DNA from: Candidatus Altarchaeota archaeon
Lineage (GTDB): Archaea > SpSt-1190
Direction of reading: 5' to 3'
DNA: 5,495 nucleotides
NCBI GenBank assembly: GCA_018221025.1
Contig: JAAOXX010000032.1
Span: forward strand, 1 to 5,495
Position numbers and translations under genes: made by a program. The notes under the pieces are model-generated. The model did no database searches, had not been told where the DNA came from, and was given only the letters and a program-made list of their open reading frames with translations. Position 1 is the first letter of the stretch; every line of letters begins with the position of its first letter. Below, one piece after another: positions 4,964 through 5,495 of this stretch.

Positions 4964-5295
4964 TAATTTGTCCCTCTAAGCCAAAGGAGCCTTACAAGGC
5001 AGTGATTTTGGAATTGTCCAACAGGGCTAGAGAGGAAGTAGTTTTTACTAAGAGATTTGATGAAAAAAATGTTCTAGTCCTTTCTGAGGAAGGAGAACCA
5101 CTAACAGTTGACTTACTAAGAGCTTTGATTTCAAAAAATCCTGTGTTTGTTGTGGGAGGTCCAGATGGGACTGAAGTAACTGGAAGGAAGTTGTCTCTTG
5201 GACCATACACTCTAAATCACCAGATTGCAATTATTGTACTTCTGGAATTAATGTTCAGGGCAAAGAATCCGAATCATCCGTATAATAAACACTGA
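4960..5295 (+). CDS. rlmH: RlmH-like SPOUT rRNA methyltransferase, short form
   Basis: Its C-terminal half matches RlmH, which in E. coli uses SAM to methylate N3 of pseudouridine 1915 in 23S rRNA helix 69. Visible family features are FVVGGPDG (63-70, the SAM-binding knot loop), KLSLGPYTLNHQIA (77-90; family form SLS-x-T-x-x-H-Q), LLELMFRA (94-101; family form L-x-E-Q-x-Y-R-A) and the terminal PYNK (107-110; family form PYHK). At 111 residues it is about 45 shorter than E. coli RlmH, all missing from the N-terminal side. Asn replaces the usual His in the C-terminal tail. GTG 4960 overlaps the parvulin stop, and no Shine-Dalgarno is evident, so coupled reinitiation is likely. It ends 2 nt from the stop of the convergent gene. 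The fold assignment is strong; the exact target in this organism is inferred. Confidence 0.85.
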   Translation: MIICPSKPKEPYKAVILELSNRAREEVVFTKRFDEKNVLVLSEEGEPLTVDLLRALISKNPVFVVGGPDGTEVTGRKLSLGPYTLNHQIAIIVLLELMFRAKNPNHPYNKH

Positions 5296-5297
5296 AT

Positions 5298-5495
5298 TCA
5301 TTTAAGGGGTGCATAGTTAATATATGATTTAAATTCATCTTGAAGTATTTCTAAAGTCTCTTTGAGTTCATCACCAAGTTGTGGGACATAATACCTTTCC
5401 CACTCTGAAGTTTCCGATATTTTATTTAGCGCACGTATCGCATTACTCGTCTTCCCTTGAGGAATTTTAGTTAAAACATAGACGCGATCTTTTCC
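5298..5495 (-). CDS. C-terminal fragment of an unrecognised protein
   Basis: An open frame enters from the right edge on the minus strand and runs 65 codons to a TGA at 5300-5298; the start lies outside the window. It begins GKDRVYVLTKIPQGKTSNAI and ends SYINYAPLK. The middle contains SETSEWERYYVP and a charged, probably helical stretch (GDELKETLEILQDEF). Composition is protein-like and no other frame across the segment is open. I cannot assign a family from this part. It converges on the rlmH-like gene, with two bases between the stop codons and no room for separate terminators. Confidence 0.65.
   Translation of the reverse strand, partial: GKDRVYVLTKIPQGKTSNAIRALNKISETSEWERYYVPQLGDELKETLEILQDEFKSYINYAPLK

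Noticed and set aside
5377..5403. Hairpin GTGGGA...TCCCAC resembling the palindromic element
   Set aside because: It lies inside the open frame of the right-edge gene, has an 11-nt loop, and lacks the GAATCCC core, so it is probably a chance inverted repeat.
1..5495. CRISPR array, transposon, integrase or toxin-antitoxin system
   Set aside because: No regularly spaced repeats, transposase or recombinase motifs, or terminal inverted repeats with target duplications are present. The MazG-like protein is a nucleotide hydrolase, not the MazE/MazF toxin pair.

Overview
The window looks archaeal, most likely a small-genome DPANN-type archaeon (inference; no rRNA is present). Both tRNA genes lack an encoded CCA. 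TATA-like boxes sit about 24 nt before the start codons of five genes, leaving no room for a ribosome binding site. Start codons are AUG or GUG, and two large secreted proteins of archaeal character are present. The sequence is AT-rich apart from the tRNAs.

Left part (1-789): a MazG-type nucleotide pyrophosphohydrolase on the minus strand is flanked by two inverted copies of a short palindromic element (11-43 and 467-495). The right copy lies inside a strongly folded leader of about 74 nt. That leader runs from a TATA box at 427-434 to tRNA-Ala(TGC), which is followed by tRNA-Thr(TGT). Perfect hairpins lie beside the tRNA ends, and a terminator-like hairpin with a T-run closes the unit.

Middle (790-4658): a 473-residue secreted acidic protein is on the minus strand. 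It has a DUF5667-like N-terminal region, degenerate strand-strand-helix repeats and a glycosylation-sequon-rich tail. Divergent from it is a 188-residue RNase H-fold 3'-5' exonuclease-like protein, which has Glu where Asp is usual in two motifs. Next comes a 569-residue secreted protein of unknown function with six cysteines.

Right part (4659-5495): a parvulin-type prolyl isomerase overlaps by 4 nt a short RlmH-like SPOUT rRNA methyltransferase. The 3' end of an unrecognised minus-strand gene converges on it.

The genes do not form one pathway. They fall into a tRNA transcription unit, a nucleotide clean-up enzyme, two exported proteins with contrasting glycosylation potential, a nuclease, and a coupled pair for protein folding and ribosome modification. 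I see no CRISPR array, insertion sequence, integrase or defence cassette. The least explained features are the structured tRNA leader with its inverted partner and the two exported repeat proteins.
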